Source of the DNA: Oceaniferula flava
GTDB taxonomy: Bacteria > Verrucomicrobiota > Verrucomicrobiia > Verrucomicrobiales > Akkermansiaceae
NCBI RefSeq assembly: GCF_016811075.1
Contig: NZ_JAFBGL010000002.1
Location: 248,001-312,000, forward strand
DNA: 64,000 bases
Direction: 5' to 3'
In this document: positions 1-8,640 of the stretch, piece after piece
Position numbering within the stretch: the stretch's first letter is position 1
Layout of the letters: each line of letters opens with the position of its first letter
Notes under the pieces: generated by a model
The model's input: the letters and a program-made list of their open reading frames with translations, nothing else
Databases searched by the model: none
What the model was told of the DNA's origin: nothing
Made by a program: the position numbers and the translations under genes

Positions 1-97
1 GGGCTGAAGCAATCGCAGTGGCTGCTTCGTCGCAGCCGTTGAGGGCGAATGCGACGACGTTGGCTCATCGGCAGGAGTTAACTCGACCTCCCGAGGG
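1..97. other. Left edge, no recognisable gene
   Basis: Short stretch before the msrA stop codon. A reading frame on the minus strand starts near position 68 and stays open to the window edge, but it is only about 22 codons long and matches nothing I recognise, so it is not called as a gene. Confidence 0.4.
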
Positions 98-658
98 TCA
101 ATCCTGTGATGCGAGCAGGTGCTGATAGGTTTTGCGGAACTTGGCGAGCTTCGGTTCGATGACGGCTTGGCAGTAGCCTTTTTCCGAGTTCTGGTTGTAG
201 TAATCGCGGTGGTCGTCTTCGGCGGGGTGGAACTTTTCCAGTTCCTTCACTTCGGTGACCACATCGCGGTCTATCAGCTCGTCCATTTCCGCGATCACGC
301 GCTCGGCGATCTGACGTTCATCATCGGTGCTGTAGAAAATGATGCTGCGGTATTGGGTTCCGACATCGGCACCTTGCGCATTCAGAGTGGTAGGGTCGTG
401 GCTGCCCATGTGCACGCGGATCAGTTCTTCGTAACTGATGACGCTGGGATCGTAGCAGATCTGGATCACCTCGGCATGGCCGGTGGATCCGGAGCAGACT
501 TCGCGGTAGCTGGGAGATGAGGTGGTGCCGCCGCTATAGCCGCTTTCCACGGAGTTCACTCCCTTCAAGCGCTGGAACATGGTTTCGGTGCACCAAAAAC
601 ATCCGCCGCCAAATACGGCGACCGCTTCCTGGCTCTTCGTCTCGTTATTCTCTGTCAT
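98..658 (-). CDS. msrA: Peptide-methionine (S)-S-oxide reductase MsrA
   Basis: A 186-residue protein that reduces methionine-S-sulfoxide in free or protein-bound form back to methionine, repairing oxidative damage in the cytoplasm. The MsrA signature GGGCFWCTE lies at residues 17-25, with the nucleophilic cysteine at C20. Further family motifs are visible: SGYSGG, the GHAEV segment, and the QYRSIIFY strand. A C-terminal cysteine in the GYCQAVIEPK segment is placed where family members carry the resolving cysteine. Length is usual for a stand-alone MsrA, and no MsrB domain or msrB neighbour is present. The ATG at 658 gives a short N-terminal tail with no signal peptide. It is followed after 21 bp by a separate gene lying upstream on the same strand. 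Confidence 0.96.
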   Translation of the reverse strand: MTENNETKSQEAVAVFGGGCFWCTETMFQRLKGVNSVESGYSGGTTSSPSYREVCSGSTGHAEVIQICYDPSVISYEELIRVHMGSHDPTTLNAQGADVGTQYRSIIFYSTDDERQIAERVIAEMDELIDRDVVTEVKELEKFHPAEDDHRDYYNQNSEKGYCQAVIEPKLAKFRKTYQHLLASQD

Positions 659-679
659 CGGTTTGAATGCTTTGTTGGC

Positions 680-1195
680 TTAATACCCCGGCGTGCTGGA
701 CTTCGGCGGACCGAAGACCTCGTGAAGAATCACGGCCTGTCGGGCGGACTCCGGATTGGAGAGGAGTTCGCGGGCGGTGATGTGCCCGCTCGCGGAGCGC
801 TTGCGGCGTCGTTTGCCCGGGCTCTTCAGCAGCTCCTGGAACCGCTCAGCCGCGGCTTTTTCCTCTTCACTGAGTTCGGGTTTCTTGATCTTGAAAGTCT
901 GCGGGGCGATGGCGATCGCTTGTTGCGGCACGGCTGCCGGGGCAGCGCGTTCCACGGCGACCACTGGCCGCGGTTGGGGCGGTGGCTGGCTGCCGGGCAG
1001 CGGTGGTGGCGCGGGTGGACCGGCGACCTCCGTCTGACGGCGGCGGATTTCCTCGCGGAAATCATCGTAGATGTCCTCCAGTGATTCGTTGACCTCACCC
1101 TCCTGTCCCTTGCCTTGGATCTTTTTGATCAGCCACTGGATGCCGCTGATCACTACAAAGAGGATCAGGACAATGACTTGGCCGTCTAATTCCAT
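680..1195 (-). CDS. Small membrane-anchored protein of unknown function
   Basis: A 171-residue protein I cannot assign to a family. One hydrophobic segment at about residues 7-24 would anchor the N-terminus in the membrane. Then come a charged stretch, a proline-rich linker at about 59-80 (PPAPPPLPG and following), a lysine/glutamate-rich segment with coiled-coil character, and a basic KRRRKRS patch. The tail sequence ITARELLSNPESARQAVILHEVFGPP resembles a short helical motif found at the ends of several PVC-group membrane proteins, which is from memory and unverified. It lies 57 bp downstream of floA on the same strand, so co-transcription and a role near the FloA membrane domains are plausible but inferred. 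Confidence 0.7.
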   Translation of the reverse strand: MELDGQVIVLILFVVISGIQWLIKKIQGKGQEGEVNESLEDIYDDFREEIRRRQTEVAGPPAPPPLPGSQPPPQPRPVVAVERAAPAAVPQQAIAIAPQTFKIKKPELSEEEKAAAERFQELLKSPGKRRRKRSASGHITARELLSNPESARQAVILHEVFGPPKSSTPGY

Positions 1196-1252
1196 GGTGT
1201 TTGGGAAAGTTGGTGAGGGGGAGACTGAGTGAAGCGCGGTGCGGCGGATGAA

Positions 1253-2281
1253 TTACTCGTTCTCGTCGCTGTCGCCAGCGATGGAATCGCGCATCTTGGT
1301 ATCGGCTTTGACGTTCTGGTATTTGACGTAGTCCATGATGCCGAGGTTACCGGAGCGGAAGGCTTCGGCGATGGCCATGGGGATATCGGCTTCGGCTTCC
1401 ACCACCTTGGCGCGCATTTCCTGGGTGCGGGCGGACATTTCCTGCTCCACAGCCACGGCAGCAGCGCGGCGCATCTCGGCCTTGGCTTGAGCGACTTGTT
1501 TGTCGGCCTCGGCCTGCTCCGCCTGGAGGCGAGCGCCAATGTTATCGGCGACGTCGACATCGGCGATGTCGATGGAAAGGATTTCGAAGGCGGTGGAGGC
1601 ATCGACGCCTTTTTCCAGCACCAACTTGGAGATGTTGTCGGGGTTTTCCAGCACGTGTTTGTAGGAACTTGCGGAACCGACGGAGGTCACGATGCCTTCA
1701 CCGACACGGGCGATGATGGTTTCTTCGGTGGCACCACCGACAAAGCGATCGAGGTTGGTTCTCACGGTGACTCGGGCGCGGGCGTTGACTGCGATGCCGT
1801 CCTTGGCCACAGCGGTGATCTTGCTGCTGCCGCTGTTGGGGTTCGGGCAATCGATGACTTTCGGGTTAATCGAGGTGCGCACGGCTTCGAGCACGGTCTT
1901 GCCAGTGTCCTTGGTGGCGAGGTCGATGGCGCAAGCGCGATCGAAGGAAAGGGAGATGCCTGCCTTGTCGGCGGCGATCATGGCGAGCACGACGTGGGCG
2001 ACGTCACCGCCGGAGAGGTAGTGGGCCTCGAGCATTTCCGTGCTGAAATCCAGTCCGGCTTTGACCGAGGTGATTCGGCTGTCGACGATCATGCCGAAGG
2101 GAACTTTCCGCAGCCACATACCGATCAGGCTGCCCATGCTGACCGGTGCCTGCGACAGGCGGGCGCGCAGCCAGGTTTTGAAAAACTTCAGCAGAACGAG
2201 GAAAAAGATCAGGCCGAAGATCAGGGCTACGACAAGAAGGATGGGCGCGATGAAATCAGCGGCGAGAATAGGGAGTGGCAT
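1253..2281 (-). CDS. floA: Flotillin-like protein FloA
   Basis: A 342-residue membrane scaffold protein of the FloA (YqfA) family, which in Bacillus organises functional membrane microdomains. The N-terminus carries a hydrophobic hairpin (about residues 8-32) that is inserted from the cytoplasmic side. It is followed by the SPFH-like core with [21 protein letters not shown] and the [21 protein letters not shown] segment. The C-terminal third is rich in Ala/Glu/Lys ([29 protein letters not shown]) and should form the oligomerising helices. The frame is open further upstream to 2362, but the extra 27 residues are not flotillin-like, so I start at the ATG at 2281. The protein is about as long as other FloA proteins. 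Confidence 0.93.
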   Translation of the reverse strand: MPLPILAADFIAPILLVVALIFGLIFFLVLLKFFKTWLRARLSQAPVSMGSLIGMWLRKVPFGMIVDSRITSVKAGLDFSTEMLEAHYLSGGDVAHVVLAMIAADKAGISLSFDRACAIDLATKDTGKTVLEAVRTSINPKVIDCPNPNSGSSKITAVAKDGIAVNARARVTVRTNLDRFVGGATEETIIARVGEGIVTSVGSASSYKHVLENPDNISKLVLEKGVDASTAFEILSIDIADVDVADNIGARLQAEQAEADKQVAQAKAEMRRAAAVAVEQEMSARTQEMRAKVVEAEADIPMAIAEAFRSGNLGIMDYVKYQNVKADTKMRDSIAGDSDENE

Positions 2282-2421
2282 GACGGTGGTTGTTGGAAGC
2301 GTGGCAGGTCGTTGGAAACCCACTGCCAATGTGTGTGATGATCCTTGATCTTGCAAGAACACAGGGGATAAAAATTAGTGCGGAATGTCGCCTTGCTTTC
2401 CCTCAAAGATGGGGTATTCAC

Positions 2422-2628
2422 ATGCCTGACATGAAACAGATCATTTTGAGCACTTTAGCCGTAGCCGGTATGTTTGCCTTCATTTCCTGTGAGCGCCACT
2501 CCTGGGAAGACAGCGATGGGGAAAAAGGAACCAAGAACCTTTACCCAACAAAAACTGAACACGGTGATCACGGCGACCATGCCGACGCCGACGCTGGCGA
2601 CGATTCTCACGAAGGGCACAATCACTAA
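2422..2628 (+). CDS. Small His/Asp-rich lipoprotein
   Basis: A 68-residue protein with a signal peptide ending in a lipobox-like AFISC, so the mature part (about 47 residues) is probably lipid-anchored outside the cytoplasm. The mature tail is rich in His and Asp (HGDHGDHADADAGDD, ending in HEGHNH), which suggests metal binding, for example zinc, copper or nickel. That is inferred from composition only. Two start codons are possible, ATG at 2422 and at 2431. I chose 2422 because a purine-rich GATGGGG lies 8-10 bases before it. It starts divergently from floA with about 140 bp between the starts, and no family name can be given. Confidence 0.65.
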   Translation: MPDMKQIILSTLAVAGMFAFISCERHSWEDSDGEKGTKNLYPTKTEHGDHGDHADADAGDDSHEGHNH

Positions 2629-2691
2629 GAGAGTGCTCTTTCATGCTGCCCGGGGAACGATCCGGGCAGACGATGAGTGCGGCGCTAGGCT

Positions 2692-3621
2692 ATGGAGAAA
2701 AATCGGCCTCCATTCTGGTTGATTCCCAACTTGCTGAGCGTCGATGCTCCGTTGGTTGCGCTGGCGTGGATGTGGATGCTGGCGAAAGCCTTGCGGGTGG
2801 AATACATTCCCTCCACGTCTTGGTGGGTGCTGCCTGCTGCTATCTGGTGCGTTTATGTGCTGGATCGCCTGATCGATAGCTGGACGCACACCGATGTGCG
2901 CGATATTTCGCCCCGCCATCGATGGCATTGGAAATGGCGCTGGCCTCTGCTGGGAGCCACCGTGATCGTCAGTGCCACCTGCCTGTATCAGGCGATGTAT
3001 GTGCTGCCGCGGTCGGTCTTTTCCGCCGGCGTTGTGCTGATGGTCCTCTGCGGGATCTACTTCCTGCTCGCGTGGTTTCGCAGTCGCGAAGTCCCCTACA
3101 TCAAGAATTTCCTCGCCGGGATGATCTTTGCCATGGGAGTGGGGATTCCGGTGAATGCCGCCAATGCCTCGCTGTTGGTGACCGATCTGAAAGACGTCAT
3201 TTACGCGCTGCAGCACACTGGGCTGCTGGATGCGCTGTGGAACTTCGGCCTGATGGTGCTGCGCACCTTGGTGGTGATCTTTTACCACTGCCGCGAAGTT
3301 TGGGTCTTTGGCGCCCTGTGCATGATGAACATCACGGCCATTGACCTATGGGAGCGTGCAGATCAGGCGGAAACCGAGGAAGCCGCCTATTCTCATGAAG
3401 CCACCCTGACACTTGGGTTGATTGTGCTCGCTGGGGGAAGTTTGGTGTTTGCCGCGATGTATGCCGACCAGTATTCCAAGCCATTTTTCTACTCGGTGAT
3501 GGTTTCCGCGGCGGCCCTGCAGCTGGTGAACCACTACCGCACCCGCTTCTCGCTGAATGCCCAACGGGTGCTGGCGGATGTTGCGTTGATTGTGCCGCTG
3601 CCTATTTTTCTCGTCGCCTGA
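2692..3621 (+). CDS. Polytopic membrane protein, possibly UbiA-like
   Basis: A 309-residue integral membrane protein with about eight hydrophobic segments. The segment YVLDRLIDSWTHTD near residues 55-68 places aspartates and arginines where UbiA-type prenyltransferases carry their first Asp-rich motif, and the second half has a FLAGMIFAMGVGIPV-type helix. The match is weak: the usual second Asp motif is not obvious, so enzyme activity should not be assumed. It is followed after 31 bp by the SprT-like gene on the same strand. No substrate or pathway can be read from the neighbours. Confidence 0.6.
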   Translation: MEKNRPPFWLIPNLLSVDAPLVALAWMWMLAKALRVEYIPSTSWWVLPAAIWCVYVLDRLIDSWTHTDVRDISPRHRWHWKWRWPLLGATVIVSATCLYQAMYVLPRSVFSAGVVLMVLCGIYFLLAWFRSREVPYIKNFLAGMIFAMGVGIPVNAANASLLVTDLKDVIYALQHTGLLDALWNFGLMVLRTLVVIFYHCREVWVFGALCMMNITAIDLWERADQAETEEAAYSHEATLTLGLIVLAGGSLVFAAMYADQYSKPFFYSVMVSAAALQLVNHYRTRFSLNAQRVLADVALIVPLPIFLVA

Positions 3622-3652
3622 TCTCGGCGGCTAGCTTAGCAAGGGGACTGTG

Positions 3653-4273
3653 ATGCAGCTGGAATTTTTCTTCTCTCGCAAAGATCGCTCGAGCGATGCT
3701 CAGGACAAGCAGGCTGCCAAAAAGGAGCCCAAGAAGCCACTGACTGCGGAGATCCCATCGAATGCCGACGATGCTCTGACCGGTCGCTGTGCCAACATGC
3801 TGCGCGGCCTGGGGCTGGATCAGCTGGGCGGAGTGGTGGTGGTGGCCTGGAACCCGCGGATGCGAACCACGGCGGGCCGGGCGTTTTGGCCGCAGGCGAT
3901 CATCGAACTCAACCCCAAGCTTTGGGAAGTGGCGCCGGAAGAGGTGGAGCGCACCCTGCTCCATGAGCTGGCGCATCTGGTGGCCTATGCCCGGGCGGGT
4001 CGCAAAAGAATCTCAGCGCACGGCATCGAGTGGCAGCAAGCCTGTGCCGATCTCGGCATCCCCGGGGAGAAAGCAACCCACTCGCTGCCGTTGCCGGGAC
4101 GCAGGATGGCGCGGAAGTGGCGCTACACCTGTCCGGAATGCGGTGAGGGATTTGACCGGGTGCGTAAAATGAAACGCCAAGCCGGATGTTACGCCTGCTG
4201 CAAGGCGCACAACGGAGGCTATTACCACAAGCGCTTCCGCCTGGTGGAAAGTCAGCTCGAGGTGACGGATTGA
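3653..4273 (+). CDS. SprT-like zinc metalloprotease-domain protein
   Basis: A 206-residue protein of the SprT/Spartan-like family. The zinc-binding HELAH motif is visible in LLHELAHLVAYA (about residues 104-115), with a third ligand candidate in the downstream ISAHGIEWQQAC segment. A C-terminal zinc ribbon is formed by YTCPECGEGF and the later CYACC cysteines, as in SprT proteins. Bacterial members are poorly characterised, while eukaryotic Spartan cleaves DNA-protein crosslinks, so a DNA-linked protease role is inference. A GTG (3650) directly precedes the ATG (3653). I chose the ATG because AAGGGG at 3641-3646 is then better spaced. The 3' end overlaps the convergent DUF3817 gene by 22 bp. 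Confidence 0.88.
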   Translation: MQLEFFFSRKDRSSDAQDKQAAKKEPKKPLTAEIPSNADDALTGRCANMLRGLGLDQLGGVVVVAWNPRMRTTAGRAFWPQAIIELNPKLWEVAPEEVERTLLHELAHLVAYARAGRKRISAHGIEWQQACADLGIPGEKATHSLPLPGRRMARKWRYTCPECGEGFDRVRKMKRQAGCYACCKAHNGGYYHKRFRLVESQLEVTD

Positions 4274-4569
4274 TCTTTTTCCGACTGCTTCTTCAGCCAA
4301 ATCTCCACCCAGATTGGGGCGAAGGGGATGAGGGAGGCGAGGAAGATGAGTGATGGTATCTTCAGCTTCCACTTGTGCGCCAGCATGGCATCGAGCAGGG
4401 CGATGCAGAAGAGGCAGAACAGCAGGCCGTGGATCATGCCCGGCACGCGGATGGCGTCTTCCACCCCAAGAATGCGCTTGGTGTAGATGGAATGATACAG
4501 CAGGTAGAGAAAGGAAAGCCCCTCAATGACACTGATGATGCGAAGTCGGCCGATGGCTGTGCTGAACAT
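4252..4569 (-). CDS. DUF3817 small integral membrane protein
   Basis: A 105-residue protein with three or four hydrophobic segments. The family pattern is visible: LRIISVIEGLSFLYLL near the start, PGMIHGLLFCLFCIALL in the middle and a LIPFAPIWVEIWL-type end. DUF3817 proteins are widespread inner-membrane proteins of unknown function. The tail is charged (KKQSEKDQS) and probably cytoplasmic. It is convergent with the SprT-like gene and shares 22 bp with its 3' end, and it is divergent from the chromate-transporter gene. Confidence 0.88.
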   Translation of the reverse strand: MFSTAIGRLRIISVIEGLSFLYLLYHSIYTKRILGVEDAIRVPGMIHGLLFCLFCIALLDAMLAHKWKLKIPSLIFLASLIPFAPIWVEIWLKKQSEKDQSVTSS

Positions 4570-4608
4570 GACGCCGTATTAAGGCGATTTTGTAACAGAG
4601 GCAAGGAT

Positions 4609-4624
4609 TTGGTATTTGGAATTT
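4609..4624 (+). repeat. 16-bp word shared with the uvrD upstream region
   Basis: TTGGTATTTGGAATTT lies 26 bp before the start of the chromate transporter. The identical 16-mer occurs at 60984-60999, 36 bp before the helicase gene. Both copies are followed by a TCCGCYATGTC start-codon context. Confidence 0.6.
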
Positions 4625-4650
4625 ACGTTTTCATTCCTACTGTCCGCCGC

Positions 4651-5838
4651 ATGTCTCGTGGATTTTTCGAATGTTTCTGGATCGCTCTCAAGTTGGGTTT
4701 GATTTCCTTTGGTGGGCCGGTGGCGCATCTGGGGTATTTGCGCGATACCTATGTGAATCAAAAACATTGGCTCAGCGAAGAACGTTATGCCGAACTGGTC
4801 GCGCTCACCCAGTTCCTGCCGGGGCCTGGGAGTAGTCAGTTGGGCGCCGCCATTGGCTACGAGCGTGGTGGCTGGCTCGGCGGCCTCGGGGCCTGGCTGG
4901 GCTTCACTTTGCCATCGGCGCTGGCGATGATTGCTTTTGCCGTGGGCATGGGCAGTGTGCAGCAGTGGCTGGGGGCCGGTTGGCTGCACGGTTTGAAACT
5001 GGCCGCCGTGGCGGTGGTGGCGGTGGCCCTGCTGGGGATGCGGAAAAGCCTCTGTCCCAAGCTGCCAGAGGTGCTGCTGGCGGTGGTCGCGTTGATCATT
5101 TTAACCATCGTGCCGCAAGCATGGGTGCAGCCTCTGGTGATCCTGCTCGGTGCGTCCGCCGGGGTGATGATGTTTCGCCGTGCTTGCGCGGATCAGGAGT
5201 TGGGCAAACCGACACCCGCTCGCGAGGGGAAATCGGTTTGGTGGCGCAGTGTGCTGGTCGCTGCGGTGGGGATGGTCGTGCTGTTGTCGATCCCAGCCGT
5301 TATGCTCAACGGGCGCGATGCCCAAGGGGTGGGTGGCCTGCTCCATGCCGGATCGCTGGTCTTTGGTGGCGGGCATGTGGTGCTGCCTCTGCTGGAAAGC
5401 TCCACCGTGGATGCCGGCCTGGTGACGGAGGATTCCTTTTTGGCGGGTTATGGTGCGGCGCAGGCGGTGCCGGGGCCTCTGTTTACCTTTGGTGGATTTT
5501 TGGGCGCTGACATGGCCCTGCTGGGGAATGCCTGGCTCGGTGGAGCCGTTGGAACGGTGGCGGTCTTTCTTCCCGGCATGGTGCTGCTGGCTGGCGGACT
5601 GCCGGTGTGGAATCGATTGAAACATCTCCCGTCTGCCCGCGCTGCGGTGCGTGGTGCCAATGCCTCCGTGGTGGGCGTGCTTGCAGCCGCCTTATTGGGG
5701 ATGCTGACGGGCGGTGGGGTGTCGGGGATCGTCGATGCTGCGGTGGTGTTTGTGCTGGCTTTGGCCATCAATCACAAGTGGCTGCCGGTCTGGGCCTTAG
5801 TCGTCTTATCCGCTGTGGGCGCGGGTGCGATGGCCTGA
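4651..5838 (+). CDS. chrA: Chromate transporter, two-domain CHR family
   Basis: A 395-residue inner-membrane protein of the CHR superfamily, whose studied members export chromate. Each half begins with the conserved pattern: FWIALKLGLISFGGPVAHLGYL in the N-terminal half and GSLVFGGGHVVLPLLE in the C-terminal half. Each half also has a family PGP motif, LTQFLPGPGSSQLGAAIGY and AAQAVPGPLFTFGGFLG. This is the long bidomain form. The frame is open upstream to 4375, but the upstream residues are charged and not membrane-like, so I start at the ATG at 4651. Whether chromate or sulfate is the real substrate cannot be told from sequence. Confidence 0.93.
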   Translation: MSRGFFECFWIALKLGLISFGGPVAHLGYLRDTYVNQKHWLSEERYAELVALTQFLPGPGSSQLGAAIGYERGGWLGGLGAWLGFTLPSALAMIAFAVGMGSVQQWLGAGWLHGLKLAAVAVVAVALLGMRKSLCPKLPEVLLAVVALIILTIVPQAWVQPLVILLGASAGVMMFRRACADQELGKPTPAREGKSVWWRSVLVAAVGMVVLLSIPAVMLNGRDAQGVGGLLHAGSLVFGGGHVVLPLLESSTVDAGLVTEDSFLAGYGAAQAVPGPLFTFGGFLGADMALLGNAWLGGAVGTVAVFLPGMVLLAGGLPVWNRLKHLPSARAAVRGANASVVGVLAAALLGMLTGGGVSGIVDAAVVFVLALAINHKWLPVWALVVLSAVGAGAMA

Positions 5839-5953
5839 TGGCGGTGGAAAGGGGGAAAAAGCGCGACAATTTTGCGACTTTGCTCCGCTGCTTGGGTTAG
5901 AGTTCTTGTCTAAGGAAGTACACATCGATCGAACCCTATAACAACACCATCAT

Positions 5954-7333
5954 ATGAAAGCTACAGTTCTTGGGCCCGTCGCGGCTCTCGTCATCGGAGG
6001 TGCCGCAGGATTTCTTGCCGGCAAAAACACCGCTCCAGGGATGGATGCGGATAAAGATATTCCCGCAGATGCACGCTCCGCAGCACGCCGTGCGGCCAGT
6101 GCCTCGTCCGGAGGGGCCGCCAGCCGTGGCGACCGGGTCAAAAGCGTCAAGGATGCGCTAGCCACTCGCGGCCAAAGTGCCCGCACCCAGGCACTGCTCG
6201 ATTTTTACGCCAGCCTGGACCCGTCCCAATTTGCGGATGAAGCAAAAAAACTCGAAGACCTGCCGTGGAGCGAGCGCATCATGGCTGGTTACCTGCTATT
6301 TGCCCGTTGGGGTGAAGAAGATCCTACGGCTGCCATGGCCTACACCAAAACCATGGGCATGGCCGGGAACTTCGTCCGTGGCACTGTGATGCAGAGCTGG
6401 GCCGCCAAGTATCCTGAGGATGCCGCAAAATACTACACGGATAACCCTGCCGAATTTCGTATGGCCGGTATGATGCGTGGAGGTGGAGGCCGCGGAGGTT
6501 CCACCGCCGGCGTGATCGCTGCCGAGTGGGCTCGCCAGGACAGCGACAGTGCCATGGCCTGGGCGACATCCTTGGATGGACGCGACCAGCGTGATGCCGT
6601 CCGCAGCATCGTCAGCGAAGCTGCCAAGGAAGATCCTGCTGAAGCCGCTGCCATGCTCTCGTCCATCGACGATGCTGATGCCAAGAAAGATGCTCAGAAC
6701 ACCATCGCTCGTGAGTGGGGTAAGTCCAACTGGGGTGAAGCTCAGGCATGGATCGCCACACTTCCTGCCGATCAACAATCAGACGCTTTGTCCCGTGCTC
6801 TGCGCGGACTGGCCGAGGCCGACCCGGAAGCTGCCGCAGCCAACATCACTGCCATCCCCGAGGGTGAAGACCGTGATGCAGCGGTAGAAGACATCGCACG
6901 TGAGTGGGGCCGCCAAGATCCCTCCGCCGCAGCTTCTTGGTTGCTGGCCAATGGATCTGCTGATGCTCAAGAAGACGGAATTGGTCGTGTGGTCTCCTCA
7001 TGGGTGACTCAAGACTCCGAAGCTGCCTACGCCTTTGTGAACGAACAACCAGCCGGTGAAGTTCGCGATGAGGCCGTTTCTTCCTACGTCCGTGCCAACA
7101 TGGGTGGCGATGTGCAGCAGAATCTGCAACTTGCAGAAAGCATCACCAATGACCGTGATCGTGCTCGCACCGTCGGAATGACTGCTATGATGTGGGCTCG
7201 CTCCGATAAGGAAGCCGCTACCGAGTATATCGAAAACACCAGCGCCCTGAGCGATGAAGCTCGTGCGCGTGTGCTGCAAATGTCCCAAGGCGGTGGCCGT
7301 GGCGGACGTGGCGGTGGCGGACGTGGCCGTTAA
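5954..7333 (+). CDS. Secreted/membrane-anchored protein with W-x3-D helical repeats
   Basis: A 459-residue protein with an N-terminal hydrophobic segment (ATVLGPVAALVIGGAAGFLAG) that should act as signal or anchor. After a low-complexity Ala/Ser linker there are about seven imperfect repeats of 30-35 residues. Each centres on a W-[AG]-x2-[DN]-x3-A-x2-[WYA] pattern, such as EWARQDSDSAMAWATSL, REWGKSNWGEAQAWIATLP and REWGRQDPSAAASWLLA. They look like paired alpha-helices of the TPR/HEAT kind. The last residues are GGGRGGRGGGGRGR, a Gly/Arg tail. Repeat proteins of this kind are common in Verrucomicrobiota, from memory, but their function is unknown to me. The gene is monocistronic and is followed by an intrinsic terminator. 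Confidence 0.8.
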   Translation: MKATVLGPVAALVIGGAAGFLAGKNTAPGMDADKDIPADARSAARRAASASSGGAASRGDRVKSVKDALATRGQSARTQALLDFYASLDPSQFADEAKKLEDLPWSERIMAGYLLFARWGEEDPTAAMAYTKTMGMAGNFVRGTVMQSWAAKYPEDAAKYYTDNPAEFRMAGMMRGGGGRGGSTAGVIAAEWARQDSDSAMAWATSLDGRDQRDAVRSIVSEAAKEDPAEAAAMLSSIDDADAKKDAQNTIAREWGKSNWGEAQAWIATLPADQQSDALSRALRGLAEADPEAAAANITAIPEGEDRDAAVEDIAREWGRQDPSAAASWLLANGSADAQEDGIGRVVSSWVTQDSEAAYAFVNEQPAGEVRDEAVSSYVRANMGGDVQQNLQLAESITNDRDRARTVGMTAMMWARSDKEAATEYIENTSALSDEARARVLQMSQGGGRGGRGGGGRGR

Positions 7334-7356
7334 TCGAAAACAATCTATCTAGCTAG

Positions 7357-7393
7357 CGGGTGCGTCTCCATCGGGGGGCGCGCCCGTTTTTTT
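7357..7393 (+). terminator. Intrinsic terminator after the repeat-protein gene
   Basis: CGGGTGCG (7357-7364) pairs with CGCGCCCG (7379-7386), all eight positions including one G-U, and is followed directly by seven T. Confidence 0.85.
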
Positions 7394-7448
7394 ATCCCCC
7401 CCGAGTGCATTTGAGGCAGCGGGGAAATGGTGTTATGGGTATGCTCTG

Positions 7449-7640
7449 ATGAAAGCACAATCCAAAGCACAGCAACGAGCCGCCGGTGCGGCACTATCAG
7501 CCAAGCGGGGAGAAACGAACCCCGAGGAGCTTCGTGGCGCATCGCAAGAGATGTTCGACCGAATGAGCGAAGAGGAGCTCAAAGAAATAGCCTCCACGGA
7601 GCGGCAAGGTCTGCCGGATCACGTGGAGGCTGATGATTGA
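7449..7640 (+). CDS. DUF3008 small protein
   Basis: A 63-residue, highly charged soluble protein. It has the layout of the DUF3008 family: KAQQRAAGAALSAKRGE near the start, then PEELRGASQEMF, and a C-terminal STERQGLPDHV. Members are short and widespread, and in some bacteria are annotated as stress-associated. I know no firm biochemical function. It is convergent with lipA, whose stop lies 15 bp away. Confidence 0.85.
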   Translation: MKAQSKAQQRAAGAALSAKRGETNPEELRGASQEMFDRMSEEELKEIASTERQGLPDHVEADD

Positions 7641-7654
7641 CTGAGGGGGCAAGC

Positions 7655-8596
7655 CTAGGCCTGCACCGCTGCTTCTTTCTCGATGTCCTCGATGAGATCC
7701 AGCTCCGGGCGGAAGTCCGCAGCGTGGTAGGAGGAGCGAACCAGGGGACCACTGGCGACGTGGCGGAAGCCTTTGTCGAGGGCCACCTGCTTGTATTCGT
7801 CGAACTTCTCAGGAGTGATGTATTCCACCACGGGAAGGTGGCGTGGTGTCGGGCGCAGATACTGACCGAGGGTGAGCACGGTGACATCGTGAGCCAGCAG
7901 ATCATCCATCGCTTGGTAAAGCTCTTCCTCTTTTTCACCGAGACCTAACATCAGGCCGCTCTTGGTGACGACTTTGCCGCCGGCCATGGCCTTGGCTTTT
8001 TTCAGCACGGTGAGCGAGCGTTGGTATTTGGCGCGACTGCGGACGATGGGAGTCAGGCGTTCGACGGTTTCCAAGTTGTGGTTGAAAATGTGAGGCCGCG
8101 CGCTCATGCAGAGTTCCAGGGCGAAATCCTTATCGTTGAAATCCGGAGTCAGCACCTCGATGATGATGCCCGGGTTGACCTCGCGCACCTTGTTGATGAC
8201 ATTCTTGAAATGCTCGCCGCCACCATCGCGGAGATCGTCACGCGCAACGGCGGTGATGACCACGTGTTTCAGGTCGAGACGTTTGGTGGCCTCGGCAACG
8301 CGCGCCGGCTCATCGAGCTCGAGGGCATCGGGGCGAGCCGTTTTCACGGCGCAGAATCCGCAAGCGCGGGTGCACTTTTCACCGGCGATCATGAAGGTCG
8401 CGGTGCCTTGGCCCCAGCATTCCCAGCGATTGGGGCACTGGGCCTCTTCACAGACAGTGACCAGGTTCAGGTCGGTGATCATCGACTTCGTCGACCAGAA
8501 TTTCGGGTCGTTGGGAAGGCGGACTTTGATCCAATCAGGCTTGCGCTCGGTGTGCAGCGCAGGGTCCATCTTCATCTTCGGGCCGTGGCAGTTCAT
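7655..8596 (-). CDS. lipA: Lipoyl synthase
   Basis: A 313-residue radical-SAM enzyme that inserts two sulfur atoms into protein-bound octanoyl groups to form lipoyl cofactors for pyruvate and 2-oxoglutarate dehydrogenases and the glycine cleavage system. Both iron-sulfur sites are visible. The auxiliary cluster motif C49-x4-C54-x5-C60 sits in CEEAQCPNRWEC, and the radical-SAM motif C75-x3-C79-x2-C82 in CTRACGFC. The conserved SGLMLGLGE and TLGQYLRPT segments follow, and an RSSYHA motif near the C-terminus carries the serine ligand of the auxiliary cluster. Length is usual. No lipB gene is seen next to it. Confidence 0.98.
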   Translation of the reverse strand: MNCHGPKMKMDPALHTERKPDWIKVRLPNDPKFWSTKSMITDLNLVTVCEEAQCPNRWECWGQGTATFMIAGEKCTRACGFCAVKTARPDALELDEPARVAEATKRLDLKHVVITAVARDDLRDGGGEHFKNVINKVREVNPGIIIEVLTPDFNDKDFALELCMSARPHIFNHNLETVERLTPIVRSRAKYQRSLTVLKKAKAMAGGKVVTKSGLMLGLGEKEEELYQAMDDLLAHDVTVLTLGQYLRPTPRHLPVVEYITPEKFDEYKQVALDKGFRHVASGPLVRSSYHAADFRPELDLIEDIEKEAAVQA

Positions 8597-8640
8597 GCCG
8601 CCCTTCTAAACCTGAAAAGACAACATTCAAGTGCCAATTT

